A DNA stretch of 64,000 nucleotides from Leishmania infantum JPCM5 (lineage: Eukaryota; Euglenozoa; Kinetoplastea; Trypanosomatida; Trypanosomatidae). Position numbers and translations under genes: made by a program. Positions 32,247 through 42,262 of the stretch are shown in pieces. The notes under the pieces were generated by a model. It saw only the letters and a list, made by a program, of their open reading frames with translations. It ran no database searches and had not been told where the DNA came from. Every line of letters starts with the position of its first letter. Within the stretch, counting starts at the first letter, position 1. The stretch covers positions 248,001-312,000 of the forward strand of contig NC_009392.2 of assembly GCF_000002875.2 (NCBI RefSeq). The letters are read 5' to 3'.

Positions 32247-33214
32247 ACGCGCGCGGCGGTGCGCCTCAAAAAAAAGCGCACGACTGCGAAGGAGGAGGAG
32301 GAGGAGTGTCCCTCACCTTTGGTACATCTCCCTAGTCGCTGTCTGTCTCAAGCCCGCGCGCTCCGATTTGCATTTGAAGTGCCGCGCCCCCTCCCTCCGA
32401 CTCCCTCTTTCCCTTCCCCTTCCCAGCTCTGCCTGACGGCGCCACGATGCCTGCACACCCAGCCGATACCTAAGGCGGACAAGAAACAGAGAGCATGCAG
32501 AAAAGGCGGATCGCCAAAAACATGCTGTTTCTCATCCACACCTCAATCCCCCCCCTTCTCCTTTGGAGAAGTTGAAAGGTGGAAAAAGGCATGGCACGGT
32601 CACACGCAGCGTGTAAGGTGCTCGCTCATTCACTGATCGCTGTCCATTGCGTCTCCGCATATGCGTGGTTGGGCCTCGGCCTCTTGGTGTTTCCGCCGTC
32701 CACCGCCGGCGAGCTTTACACGTCAACTTCTCCTGTCGCGTCCCTCATCTTTCATCCAATGCCCTCCCTCTCCCTCATCACACACACACACACATGCACC
32801 GCGCGCGCCCGAGCACTCCGATCCATCCATGCAGACAGGTGCGCACAAGCACTACGGAGACGCACCGACAAAGACGTTCCACATGCACTCCACCGGCCTC
32901 CTTCTTCGCCCACTCACTTCACCATATCACCACCACCCCTCACACGGGTACCACAGTCTCCCCCCCTCCCTCCCTCCCTCCCTTCCTCACTCCCTCTCCA
33001 TATATTATTCCCAATATTCTCTTTAGGCGTTATGCGTTGTTTGCTCGCTTTTTTTTTCTTGAAGTTGTTATCATTATCACTTTCACTTTTCTCGTTTACA
33101 TATACGTCCACATCCCATCCCCTCCTCTCCCTCCCCCTCGTGGGGGAGGGGGGTAGCCGAGATCATATTTAAGCCACACAAGCACACACATACACACACA
33201 CACACACACCGCCG

Positions 33215-33247
33215 CTGTCTGTCTTCCTCCCTTTCACGCCTTCGCAG
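33215..33247 (+). promoter_or_regulatory. Candidate trans-splice acceptor for the kinase-like gene
   Basis: A pyrimidine-rich tract at 33215-33243 is followed by AG at 33246-33247, and the first downstream ATG is the chosen start at 33275. The predicted leader is about 27 nt. Prediction only. Confidence 0.45.
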
Positions 33248-33274
33248 CAGGCGCACACATCTGGTTGCCGATAT

Positions 33275-36200
33275 ATGCCTCGCCATTCAAGGCATTCCAT
33301 GGGCTTGACGCTGCTAGCTGCGCCGCGAGCGACACCACCAATGAAAGCAGCAGCAGGTGTATCACCAATGAAGACCCCTGCCGCGCACGAACAGGAGGTG
33401 CCGATGCATCCTCCAGAGGGGCGCCATCAGCCACTCTCGTCCCGATGCAGCTCCTCTCCGGCATGGCTGCGCAAGGTAAAGCATGTGGGCACCGCCGCAC
33501 GTAACGTTCTCTGCCGCCTGGACATTTGCTGGGCCGTTTTTTACTTTGTCTTCCTCGTCTGTGTCGGCTCCGTCAGCTCCTCCATTTCATATCGGCTGGT
33601 GAGTCGCTCGCTGATCGAGGCGGGGCGCAGCCTGCACGAAAACCGCATCACCACCGTGAACAAGCTCATTGACCAGAGCATGGACCGCGTCGATGACATG
33701 GCGGGCGGCCTCCTCACTCTCTACATGAAGACCCAGTTTCTGATGCAATCTGAAAAGACGCTCTCGGTGCTGTGCGCGCTGCTGGAGAGATACGACGAGG
33801 CGAGGAATTACCGCGCCTTCTCCGTCATCTCGCTGGAGCAGCTGGAGATGATATCATGTTGGCGCGGAAGTGCAGAGGCGGACGCTGGCGGGCCGTTGAT
33901 TGGAGCCATCTCGCTCAACCATACAGTCAACGCCACCTACTACGTGAACCGCAGTAACTACATGCTCAACCGCCCTTTGCAGGTGAGCGCGGTTATCCCC
34001 GAAGGGAACGGCACCGTCGCTGCTCTTGTCAGCAACTACGCTGCAAGTGAGCTGATCGAGTACACACAGGCATACTACAAGGGCAGCATTGACTCAGTCG
34101 ACATCCGGCTAAGGTGGCTGCAACCATCCTCGCATCCGCACCTCATCTACTACAACTATCCTGCCGGGTTAATTTACCGTAGCCTCAAGCTCCCGACGAA
34201 CGTCAGTATCACTGATTGCACGCAGGTGCACATCGATGGCGCGCGGCTCGCCCTCAACACCATCGGCGAAGCCAAGTCCGGTTTCCTCTTGGCCGTCTTT
34301 ATCAACCAAAGCCTCGCAGACGCCGACCCGCTTATCATGTCCAACAACTGGGGTCAGCAGACAGTGCACGACAATATTATTTTTCCTTTCAGCGAGCATG
34401 CACCCACGGCCTACCTCAAGTCGAGCAACGTCAGCCACCCACTCATGCGCGAGGCGCTCAAGCACGTCGACCTCTCCCGCATGCGAGACCCCGGTTACAA
34501 GCACAGCGTCGATTTTCGCTACAACGACGCACGCGCCGTCATCACCGTATGGGCCTACACATCGTGCCACGGTCTGACGCTGCCACTGGTGTACGTCAAC
34601 TCCCAGAATACTGTCACTGGTCCCTACCTGCGGCTGCACGATACCCTCAACGGTGTCCTTGCCGCCGTCATGGTGCTCGTCAGTTTGGTCTTTTGGCTGT
34701 TCGTGCAGCTGTACTTTGCGGCGCCGCTGCGCGAGATCACGCGGCTGCTGAACTGCAGCGTGCAGCGAGGTGCGCGTGCACTATACCGCGCCGGGAAGCA
34801 CGGCATTGGTGCGCTGGCGGAGGTGCGTGCGCTGGGCAACGCACACAACGCCGCCATGCGCCAGCTGCGCGAAGTCGATGCCTTCGTCCCCGCAGCCGTG
34901 CGCAAGGAGCTGCCTCGTGGCACCCTGCCCGCACCCCTCACTGTACCCATCGAGACAACGCTAGCCGGCCTCAATGTCGTCATGGGGTCGTCTGAGAACA
35001 GAGCCGCGCACCTCGCGCGCCACCTTTCCACCGTCGTCTACATCACTGTGCGGCCGCCGCAGCCACCGCCAGTAGCGTCGCACAGCTCGAGCAGGACACC
35101 AGCACCTCTATCCACGCAGCCAGCCGGGCACGACGCCGCCGCCATAACGCCACGCTGCAAGCAGCGCCTGTCAGTCATGGTGCAGCGTGCGGTGCACGCA
35201 GTCAACGCAACCAGCAGCGGTCCCTTCGCCACGCCGGCGGCCCTCGAAGCCTTCGCCAGCGTCGTGCATGAGCTCGCGCACACACACCGCGGCACGGTGC
35301 TCCGCCTGCGCCCCGACACTTGCATCCTGCACTTCCACGCAGCCGTGCGCGCGCACCTCCTGCCGCGGCAGGAGGTGCAGTTGGTCAACGCAGCAGATGT
35401 GGACGTGGTCACGGAGGAGCTCGCGCAGCAGGACGCACGCGACGCGGCTGCCTTTGCTCTGGCTTTGCTGAGCTGGGTGGACGAGCAGCAGACGGCGGAA
35501 GGGCAGTTGGAGTTGCCGCGCATGCCGGACGTGCGCGCGCTGCTGGACACGAGTCTGTTTACGTGTGGGCAGTACCGCCCCGCCGACAGCGAGCAGACCA
35601 TGACAGTGGCACTGGGCCGCGATGTGCTGCGCGACGCCGGTAGCATGGTGGAACGCATCGGCGTGCGCGTTGCCATGACCGAGGAGACCGCCGCGCGCGT
35701 GCTCCGTGGTGGCAGTGGCGATAGCGGCGCGGCGGCGGTGAGTGCGATACCGGTGGAGGCGCTGTGCACCGGCCGCGCAGAGCACGACGCGGACGAACTG
35801 GTGCTGTACGAGGCACTTTGCAGTCGTGTCGCCAGTGGCACCGCCTTGCCGCTGTACGCGCGCTGTTGCTTCGACGGCTTCGCGCGCATGCGGCAGGGCG
35901 ACTACGCAGGCGCGCTCACCGCCTTCTGCGGTGTCGCCGCGATCGCGGACCTGGATCCCGGGCTGCTACCGCCATGCCTGCGCCGCGAGGTCGCAGCTAG
36001 CGGCGCCACCGTAGGCGCCGTGTCGGTGCAGGTGGCACGACTCATGCGCGAGTGCGAACGCTGCGTGCGTGCAGGCGTCGCCGATGGCTTTCAGCGCGTG
36101 CCGCGGCGGCCACCGGGAATGGACGCCGTGCTGCCAGATGACATCACGCCCCTCGGCACGGCGCCGCCGGTGAGCACCGCTCGCAGCGGCGTCCCTGCAG

Positions 36201-37354
36201 CAAGCGCCAAACCGCGAAGAATGGCAAGTAGCTTCACGGCGCCGCCATGGTATCCAGAGGTGGGCGACCGACACGTGATGCTGCTGAGCAACGGTGCTGT
36301 CACCACGCGTGTGGTGGTGCCAACGCCGCCAGCATGGGTGCGCGACAATCACGGAATGTACTGGCAGCTCGCGTGCAGGAAAAGCGACTGTACCCCACCA
36401 GAGCTGTGGGCTTGCCGCATCCTTGCGCTAGGCTCCGCCGGCGCCATCGCCTCCGTCAACTACATCATGTACCGCGAGGTGCACCCGGTGGTAGCCAAGG
36501 CCATTCGCGATGCACCTCCGGGCCCCATCAGCGATGCGCTGCGCCGCGCTACACCCGTGTGCGGGCCCACAGCACAGCAGGACGCCTCCATTAAGCGCTT
36601 GATTACGAGGCATCAAGAGCTGCGGCACCCCAACATTCTTGCACCGCTGGCGTACTCACAGTCAGTGGAGGGTGGCGTGGTGCTGATCTGGGAATTTTGC
36701 CCTGGTGGGACGCTGCGGCAGCTGCTGGCTCGCTATCCGCGGGTCAAGTCCGTCACCTTCGCATGTTTTGGGCTACAGATGTTGTCTGCCCTCTCCCACC
36801 TCCACGAGCGTGGAGTGGCGCACGGTAGGCTGAACCTGGACAACGTCATGGTGGACTCGAATGGTCACTGCCGGTTAATCGGGCAGTTTGCGGATCATGC
36901 GTTGGAGCGGGAGATCTTCCACTTCAAGCCGTCGTGCTACCTGAGCCCCGCCATGGCCGCTGGTGCCCTCCCAACGCCGCCGTGCGACATGTTCTGTTAC
37001 GGGTTGCTGGCGATGGAGGCAGTGACGCAGCAGCCGTGTTGGAGATGGGCCACAGCAGCGGAGTACGGAGGGCATCGTGACTCGAAGCCACCGTCGGCGA
37101 AGGAGCTGGCAGACCTGATGGCGACGGGTGGGCAGAGGTTTGCGGATGCGGTGGTGCAGGGTCGCGTTGTGCTCAACCTGGAACAACTGGATGTCGGCCC
37201 AATCACGGAGCACCATAACGACACCATGATAAGTGTGTGTCGACGGCTGCTGTCTCTGGACCCGGCATCGCGGCCGACGGCAGCAGAGCTGCGGGAGGAG
37301 AACAAGTCTGTCCTCAATCTCCTGGGGATCACCATGGAAGAAGACACGCGTTAG
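33275..37354 (+). CDS. Receptor-type pseudokinase with a degenerate cyclase-like region
   Basis: Encodes 1359 aa. The cytosolic N-terminus is followed by a membrane span at about 83-105, an extracellular region at about 106-458 with several NxT/NxS sequons, and a second span at about 460-482. Residues 585-740 recall a class III nucleotide cyclase fold (THRGTVLRLRPDTCILHFHA at 670-689). Next come a GQYRPADSEQ block at 764-810 and a helical VLYEAL...GDYAGALTAF region at 842-888, an order typical of cyclase-associated modules. The C-terminal kinase fold (about 1028-1350) keeps the VAIK-type lysine (K1075) and a RPTAAEL end. Its catalytic loop reads HGRLNLDN (1183-1190), with Arg where the catalytic Asp belongs, and DFG is replaced by GQF (1203-1205). 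I infer a catalytically dead kinase acting as receptor or scaffold. It resembles trypanosomatid receptor-type kinases such as T. brucei RDK1 only in layout. The first of several N-terminal ATGs is used. Confidence 0.85.
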   Translation: MPRHSRHSMGLTLLAAPRATPPMKAAAGVSPMKTPAAHEQEVPMHPPEGRHQPLSSRCSSSPAWLRKVKHVGTAARNVLCRLDICWAVFYFVFLVCVGSVSSSISYRLVSRSLIEAGRSLHENRITTVNKLIDQSMDRVDDMAGGLLTLYMKTQFLMQSEKTLSVLCALLERYDEARNYRAFSVISLEQLEMISCWRGSAEADAGGPLIGAISLNHTVNATYYVNRSNYMLNRPLQVSAVIPEGNGTVAALVSNYAASELIEYTQAYYKGSIDSVDIRLRWLQPSSHPHLIYYNYPAGLIYRSLKLPTNVSITDCTQVHIDGARLALNTIGEAKSGFLLAVFINQSLADADPLIMSNNWGQQTVHDNIIFPFSEHAPTAYLKSSNVSHPLMREALKHVDLSRMRDPGYKHSVDFRYNDARAVITVWAYTSCHGLTLPLVYVNSQNTVTGPYLRLHDTLNGVLAAVMVLVSLVFWLFVQLYFAAPLREITRLLNCSVQRGARALYRAGKHGIGALAEVRALGNAHNAAMRQLREVDAFVPAAVRKELPRGTLPAPLTVPIETTLAGLNVVMGSSENRAAHLARHLSTVVYITVRPPQPPPVASHSSSRTPAPLSTQPAGHDAAAITPRCKQRLSVMVQRAVHAVNATSSGPFATPAALEAFASVVHELAHTHRGTVLRLRPDTCILHFHAAVRAHLLPRQEVQLVNAADVDVVTEELAQQDARDAAAFALALLSWVDEQQTAEGQLELPRMPDVRALLDTSLFTCGQYRPADSEQTMTVALGRDVLRDAGSMVERIGVRVAMTEETAARVLRGGSGDSGAAAVSAIPVEALCTGRAEHDADELVLYEALCSRVASGTALPLYARCCFDGFARMRQGDYAGALTAFCGVAAIADLDPGLLPPCLRREVAASGATVGAVSVQVARLMRECERCVRAGVADGFQRVPRRPPGMDAVLPDDITPLGTAPPVSTARSGVPAASAKPRRMASSFTAPPWYPEVGDRHVMLLSNGAVTTRVVVPTPPAWVRDNHGMYWQLACRKSDCTPPELWACRILALGSAGAIASVNYIMYREVHPVVAKAIRDAPPGPISDALRRATPVCGPTAQQDASIKRLITRHQELRHPNILAPLAYSQSVEGGVVLIWEFCPGGTLRQLLARYPRVKSVTFACFGLQMLSALSHLHERGVAHGRLNLDNVMVDSNGHCRLIGQFADHALEREIFHFKPSCYLSPAMAAGALPTPPCDMFCYGLLAMEAVTQQPCWRWATAAEYGGHRDSKPPSAKELADLMATGGQRFADAVVQGRVVLNLEQLDVGPITEHHNDTMISVCRRLLSLDPASRPTAAELREENKSVLNLLGITMEEDTR

Positions 37355-37787
37355 GGGGATTAGTAGAGAGTAGCGGCACACCTATCGCCTCCTCCGCCAC
37401 CCAGGTATGTGTGTGTGTGTGTATGGTGAAGGGGCGCGCGTCACATCCGTCACGGCACGTGGCGATCCGCCCCGTCTCTTCATCCGCCTCCCCCCCACCC
37501 CCCACCCGACCTGGCCCGACTCGACCCTTTCTTCTCCAGTCGCTCGCGTCTCCTTCGCTCACGTGCCGTGTAGCGCAGCCATGCACGCACATCATGTCAG
37601 CAGCGCTGGTGTGTTCTGTTGAGGAACGGAAAGCGGCGGGCGAGCTACCAGGGTGAAGGCGGACAGCGCAGAGCTCAAATCCGGGACAGGAAGTGCTTCT
37701 CGAGTGTGGGTGTGACGCTCGTGGCGCGACACCGTATAAACGACGTGGAGGGAAACGCGAGAGATTCGGAATCTGCATCCCCTTCCC

Positions 37788-37817
37788 CCTCCCTCCCTCC
37801 CTCCCTCCCTCCCTCCA
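37788..37817. repeat. (CCCT)n microsatellite
   Basis: About seven tandem CCCT tetramers on the plus strand in the 3' spacer of the kinase-like gene. Confidence 0.85.
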
Positions 37818-37901
37818 CACCTCAACACACACACGCACACACCTACCGCTCTCCTCACCATCTCTTAAGCCCCGCATCACCACCACCGTCACCCCCTGTA
37901 A

Positions 37902-37943
37902 ACATATATCTATCTATATATATATAGATATAGATATATATGC
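37902..37943. repeat. AT-rich near-palindrome
   Basis: TATC/TATA repeats are mirrored by TAGATA repeats on the other side, so the segment can form an imperfect hairpin or cruciform. No function is evident. Confidence 0.75.
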
Positions 37944-38681
37944 GTCTACGTGCGTGGGTGGGTGTGTACCTCACTCTTCTTTTTGGTTTTGTTTTTTGAA
38001 TGCGTTGGCGTTTCGTCGCGTGTGTTTATTCGCCCTTTCCCCATTCCTGTCATCTTCCAGTGACCTCGTCACAGCCGGGGCTCCCCTCCCCTCCCCCTCC
38101 CCTTCTTCCTCCACGCCACCGCCTGTTCTTGCTACCTTACCTTTTTCTTTCTCGCACACCACAGCGTATCACCGACTGTGCGGCCCTTTCGTCTCAGAAG
38201 GCGCTACGTGGCCTCTACGATTGCCCCTCCACCACCCGACTCCCCGACCACATGCTCCGACCCTTTGGCTCGCAGCACTGCCTGTAGGCGTACTTTGCGT
38301 GAGGTGAGGGAGCGACAGAGGCGACGGACCAGGCGTCTTCTTGTGCGCGTGTGTGTATAGGCCTGGCCGATTCCAGTTGGCGGCGCGCCAGCAGACAACG
38401 TGCGCTGTTCTCTTCCCCTCCCCCCTACCCCTCCTCCTCTCTCTCTCCCCCTCAGCGCGTGCTCCTTGTCTTTGTGTGGGCACGTCGGGCACTCCGCGAG
38501 CCCGCTCTTCAGTGCTGCGGCTTTTCTTTTTGTGGCGCGTGCTGTCGTCCTCGTTTGCCCCTGCCACCATTTTACTCCATTCATCTCATTTTTCTTTTCG
38601 GGAGAGTGAGCGGGGAGAAGACACACACACACGCACTCCCTCTGTGGGAGAAAGCCAGTCTGCACCCCCCCCCTACGCACA

Positions 38682-39047
38682 CACCGCACCCCTGCCAAGT
38701 GCCGCACCACCTCTGGTGGCGACGGGGCCAAGCGCCTGCGACGTAGGGGAAGTCAGAGCGACTCATCGCTGCTGATGTCGGCGGTCGCGTCCCGGATGGC
38801 GTGGCGTCGGAGCGACCGGCGACGGTGAACACGTCTTTGCCACCCACATGATGGGCGAAGCGTCACCGCTCCCCGAGCGTAACTCAGCCGCACCTGAGAG
38901 GTGCACGACGTGGCGACCGGCATGATGGGAGCGGCTGGGAGGCAGCGTGCGCGGTGCAGGGTGGGCGGGGTGTAGGGCAGGGGCCGTGCTCCGATGACTG
39001 GGCTGGCGCATGCGCTGTAGCACGTGTCTACGTATGTGCGTGTGTGT
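38682..39047 (+). mobile_element. SIDER-like degenerate retroposon, copy 2
   Basis: Same orientation as the copy at 31881-32246, 6801 bp downstream, with one visible difference over 366 bases. The similarity stops abruptly on both sides: upstream only a CA-rich stretch is shared, and downstream the sequences differ from 39048 on. It falls in the 3' spacer of the kinase-like gene, so it may act on that transcript's stability if it is included in the 3' UTR. Confidence 0.65.
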
Positions 39048-39973
39048 CCGCGGCTGCATTGCACTACGCTGGTGGGGGCCTGTGGCAGTGCCAGCGGGGG
39101 AGGGGGGTTGAGGTAGAGCGACCTTTAACCGCACGCCATGTGGCAGAGAAAGTGGACGAGGGGGGCGGTAAAACTATATTTTTCGGGGCGAGCAAGAGAG
39201 ATCTTGTCATCATCAAGCCGCCCACGCCCTTTTCTGTGTTCTCGTTCTCGGGTGGACGTGTGTGCACGGGTGTGCATGCGTGCTCAGGTGCCTCGCACCG
39301 CCCTCGAAACACTCGTACCAGCGCCTGCCACGTAAGTTCACCACCCCTGATTACCGTGCGGCCCACAAGCCCCCCTCCTTCCCTCTGCATGGGCGTCGTG
39401 GTCTCTGTGAGGCATCTCTCACTTCCTCATCCAAGTTGCCTTCCCACTCCCTCCCTCCTTATTTGTGCGCGCCTCCTCATGGCTTCCTGTGTGTTGTGCG
39501 CCATCTTCGTATCTGACGAAGCGTGCGAAAGGAAGGAGGAGAGGTAGAGAGAGGGTTCACGTAGTCAGTTTTTGTTTTTTATTGAGGAAGGGTCGGCGCT
39601 TGATTGTGGTCATCTTTCTCCCTCACATACACACGCACGCACACACACTTTTCCACAGGTGCGAAGTGTTAACCGCGCCACGCCCACAGAAGATGCAGAC
39701 GGCTCTTTAATGGACCGGAAAGTGGCCCGATTGCTGATACGGGTAAATGAATGATTTTCTTTTGCGTTGGTGGGGGCAGGCGGGCGGGCGGGGGAGATGA
39801 TGAAGGGGCTCGTCATGCTTATATCCGCCTCTCTCTATTCCTTCGGTCTGTGCATGTGTGCTGTGGCGAGGGCGTGCATGGCACAAAAAGGGCGATGCTG
39901 TCAACCAAATATCGGGCTCTCACTCCTCCTTTTCCTGCTTGTCTCCTCCTCTCCGCCCTAGGCCGGCCAGCGA

Positions 39974-41882
39974 GTGCACCGGTCGCTTCGAAAGGATCTG
40001 GATGCGCCGAAACGCCTCATAGTAGTCCCCATTGGTCCGACTCTGCTGCATACCTCTCTCTCACGCTCTAGAAGCTGTGTCGCGCACCAACATTCTCTTT
40101 TTGCACCTGGTGCTCGTGACGGTGGAGCGGTGTGGGCGCCGCTTCCGTTGAGTTTTCGATGGGCTGATGGCGGAAAAGCAGCTGTGCATGGGCATTCTCG
40201 TGCATGGCCAAGCCCCCCGCGCGGCCTCACATTTGCGGGGCTCCTGACTAATGACGCCGGCTGCTGGTGGGCGTTCAGTGAGCACCGAAAGCCGTGGAAA
40301 GGCGGGCGTCCCGCGCACGTGGGGATTCTGAATGCGGATGGCTCAATCACCATGCTGCTGAGGGGAGGGGTGCCGGTGTCGGAGGAGTGCATCCATCGCC
40401 TCGAGGCAGCTGTCAGCCAATTCACGGACAGCCGCTCGTGCCCGCTGCCGGGAGACGAAGCGGATGCTGACACAGGGCGGGTTGCGGTGGGTCTGGGAAG
40501 ACATGGATGTTGCCCTCCCTGAGGGGCCCCATCGCGGACCGGCACGCCCACGGAGGAGGATCCGCGGGTGCTCTTCCGTCTCCCCTCCTTCGTGTTCGGT
40601 CCGTGGCATGCATGCAAGGCGTCGCTGCAGGGCGGACACAGCGTGTGCCGGCTCATTCTGGTAGCGGCATCGACGGCCGAGCGGACGGATGCAGCGCAGG
40701 CCGCGGCGCAAGCAACCACGACGCCTTCAGCTGCGGGCAGCCCCCAGGCACCATTTGCTGCAGCGCGACGTGGCGTGGGCCTCTGCTGAAGGCGCACCTT
40801 GCCCAAATCGTCAGAACCAGCCCGTGTTGCCCAGGCTGTGGCATGATGCAGACCGTCGTCTCGTCGTCTTCTCGGCGATCTGCAGCGTCGCATTCAACGG
40901 GCGCGGCATGACGCCAGCAGAGACCCGCGACATTGCACTGGCCTTGAAGAGGGCCTTCGACTGCCTCCTCACTCAGGCGCGGCTCTCGCGCTTGCTCACC
41001 CTCTGCAGCGCAAGCTCCCGGGACGAGCGGACGATGGACCCCGTGGCTCTGATGTGTTTAGCCGCGAGCAGGTGCATGAGACGGAGGCACAGTGCGAAGA
41101 GAGCAGGGTACCGGGGTGCCCCTATCACGTGTACACCCCACAGCGAGGTTTGCGGGTGGGGAGTGCGGCGGCAGCGGACAGAAGGATCAAGCAGCCAAAT
41201 GAAGTGAGCGCAACCTTGCGCGCCCCCTCTCACGGCGGGCACCACAGTGTGCGCCGCCGCGCCGGAATGTAAGCGTCGCGCAGCTTCGCAGCCGCCGGCC
41301 ACTGCCTGAGCCGTTGGCAGACACACGCACGACCTTGCGCTGGGCCCACACACGGCACTGTTGTCCATCCACCGCGTGGCCGTGTTGTGTCGTGCGTAGC
41401 ACACGTATGCTCGGAGCATCACGGGTGCTCTGCGGTGGCTGGACCAGCCGCCCCACGCGCTGACGCTGCTGGAAACGGTCTCAAGAGCGACGGGTGTGTT
41501 AGTGCCACTCAGGGCCGCCCCTATCCGTGTTCGCCGCGCTGCTCAGAAGTGCCCCGGGTGATCTGTACAGACGGTATAAGTGGGCCGCAGCCAATGCACC
41601 AAGACGCACCGCACCGACGATGACGGCGGACGCAGTGTCCGGCCCCTACACCGACGCGCAAACGAACAGTTGAGGAGCCGCCTGCGTACAGCGGGCAACA
41701 CAGCAAGCCCCCATGACAAGCCAGCATTGAGGTCACGGCCCCGCCGATGGCGCGCGTGCGGCGGCGCGCCGAGTGTTGTCTTGCCTCTCTCGCGTGGAGC
41801 TTCACGAACTAATCGACGCACTGGCGCATCTACGCACGGCCATCTCCTTGCCGACGGTGGAGGGTGCGCCGCAACGCTGTGA
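39974..41882 (+). pseudogene. Broken coding remnant in type I spacer, unit 1
   Basis: Coding-like sequence is scattered over three frames. A 182-codon frame at 39974-40522 includes the stretch GGRPAHVGILNADGSITML. The continuation appears in another frame near 40464-40664, then at 40568-40789, and again at 40860-41000 (NGRGMTPAETRDIALALK). Repeated frame changes and stops indicate a decayed gene. Tuzin genes normally alternate with amastins, and a FSREQ motif near 41054 recurs in the tuzin-like remnant at about 41998. A tuzin-related origin is therefore likely but not shown; the first 182-codon part is not recognised. Confidence 0.5.
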
Positions 41883-42262
41883 CGCTGGCGTGTGCGACCG
41901 TTGTCTGTGCCATCTCGCCATGGAGGGGTGCCCACTGCGTCGCTCAGCATGGCGACCGCTGGGCTGCGGCGCCTCGACTTGTGCATGACTGCCGTGTTCA
42001 GCCGCGAGCAGGCGTTCGCCCACACGCAGCACACCATCGACGCTGCTAGCCTCCACCACTTGGTCGGCATCTCACGGCAACGACGTGGGCGAGCTGTTTG
42101 CCGCCGTGCATCAAGGCCGCGTGTGGGCGGCAAGGTGTACGAATGGGAAACTGTTGAAGGCAGCGCGGCAGCTGCAGGAGACGTGTGCCGGCCGCGCGCA
42201 GCTTCGTTCCGCTCCGCTGCGCATTTCCCCGGTGCTGGTGGCGGTGGACGCGCGGGGAGATG
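41883..42262 (+). pseudogene. Tuzin-like C-terminal remnant, unit 1
   Basis: The frame beginning near 41950 reads LRRLDLCMTAVFSREQAF followed by TQHTIDAASLHHLV. A frame change near 42060 continues with HGNDVGELFAAVHQGRVW and NGKLLKAARQLQE. This resembles the C-terminal ATPase region of tuzins as I recall it, a family of unknown function whose genes alternate with amastins. No intact start or nucleotide-binding loop is present. Confidence 0.5.

Larger units (their letters stand above)
30701..33274. other. Spacer upstream of the kinase-like gene, carrying a SIDER-like element
   Basis: No gene is supported. Besides the retroposon-like copy at 31881-32246 it contains CT-rich and CA-rich stretches, an A run at about 32269-32276, a CCCT-type run near 32961-32986, and the pyrimidine-rich end that probably provides the splice acceptor for the gene at 33275. 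Confidence 0.6.
37355..39932. other. Spacer between the kinase-like gene and the amastin array
   Basis: No gene is supported. It contains a TG run near 37409-37421, a CCCT repeat at 37788-37817, an AT near-palindrome at 37902-37943, CT-rich stretches, and the second SIDER-like copy at 38682-39047. The last 885 bases (39048-39932) are unique within the window and lead directly into the first array unit. Confidence 0.6.

Noticed and set aside
33275..37354. Calling the C-terminal domain an active protein kinase
   Set aside because: The HRD Asp and the DFG motif are both replaced, so only a pseudokinase can be supported.
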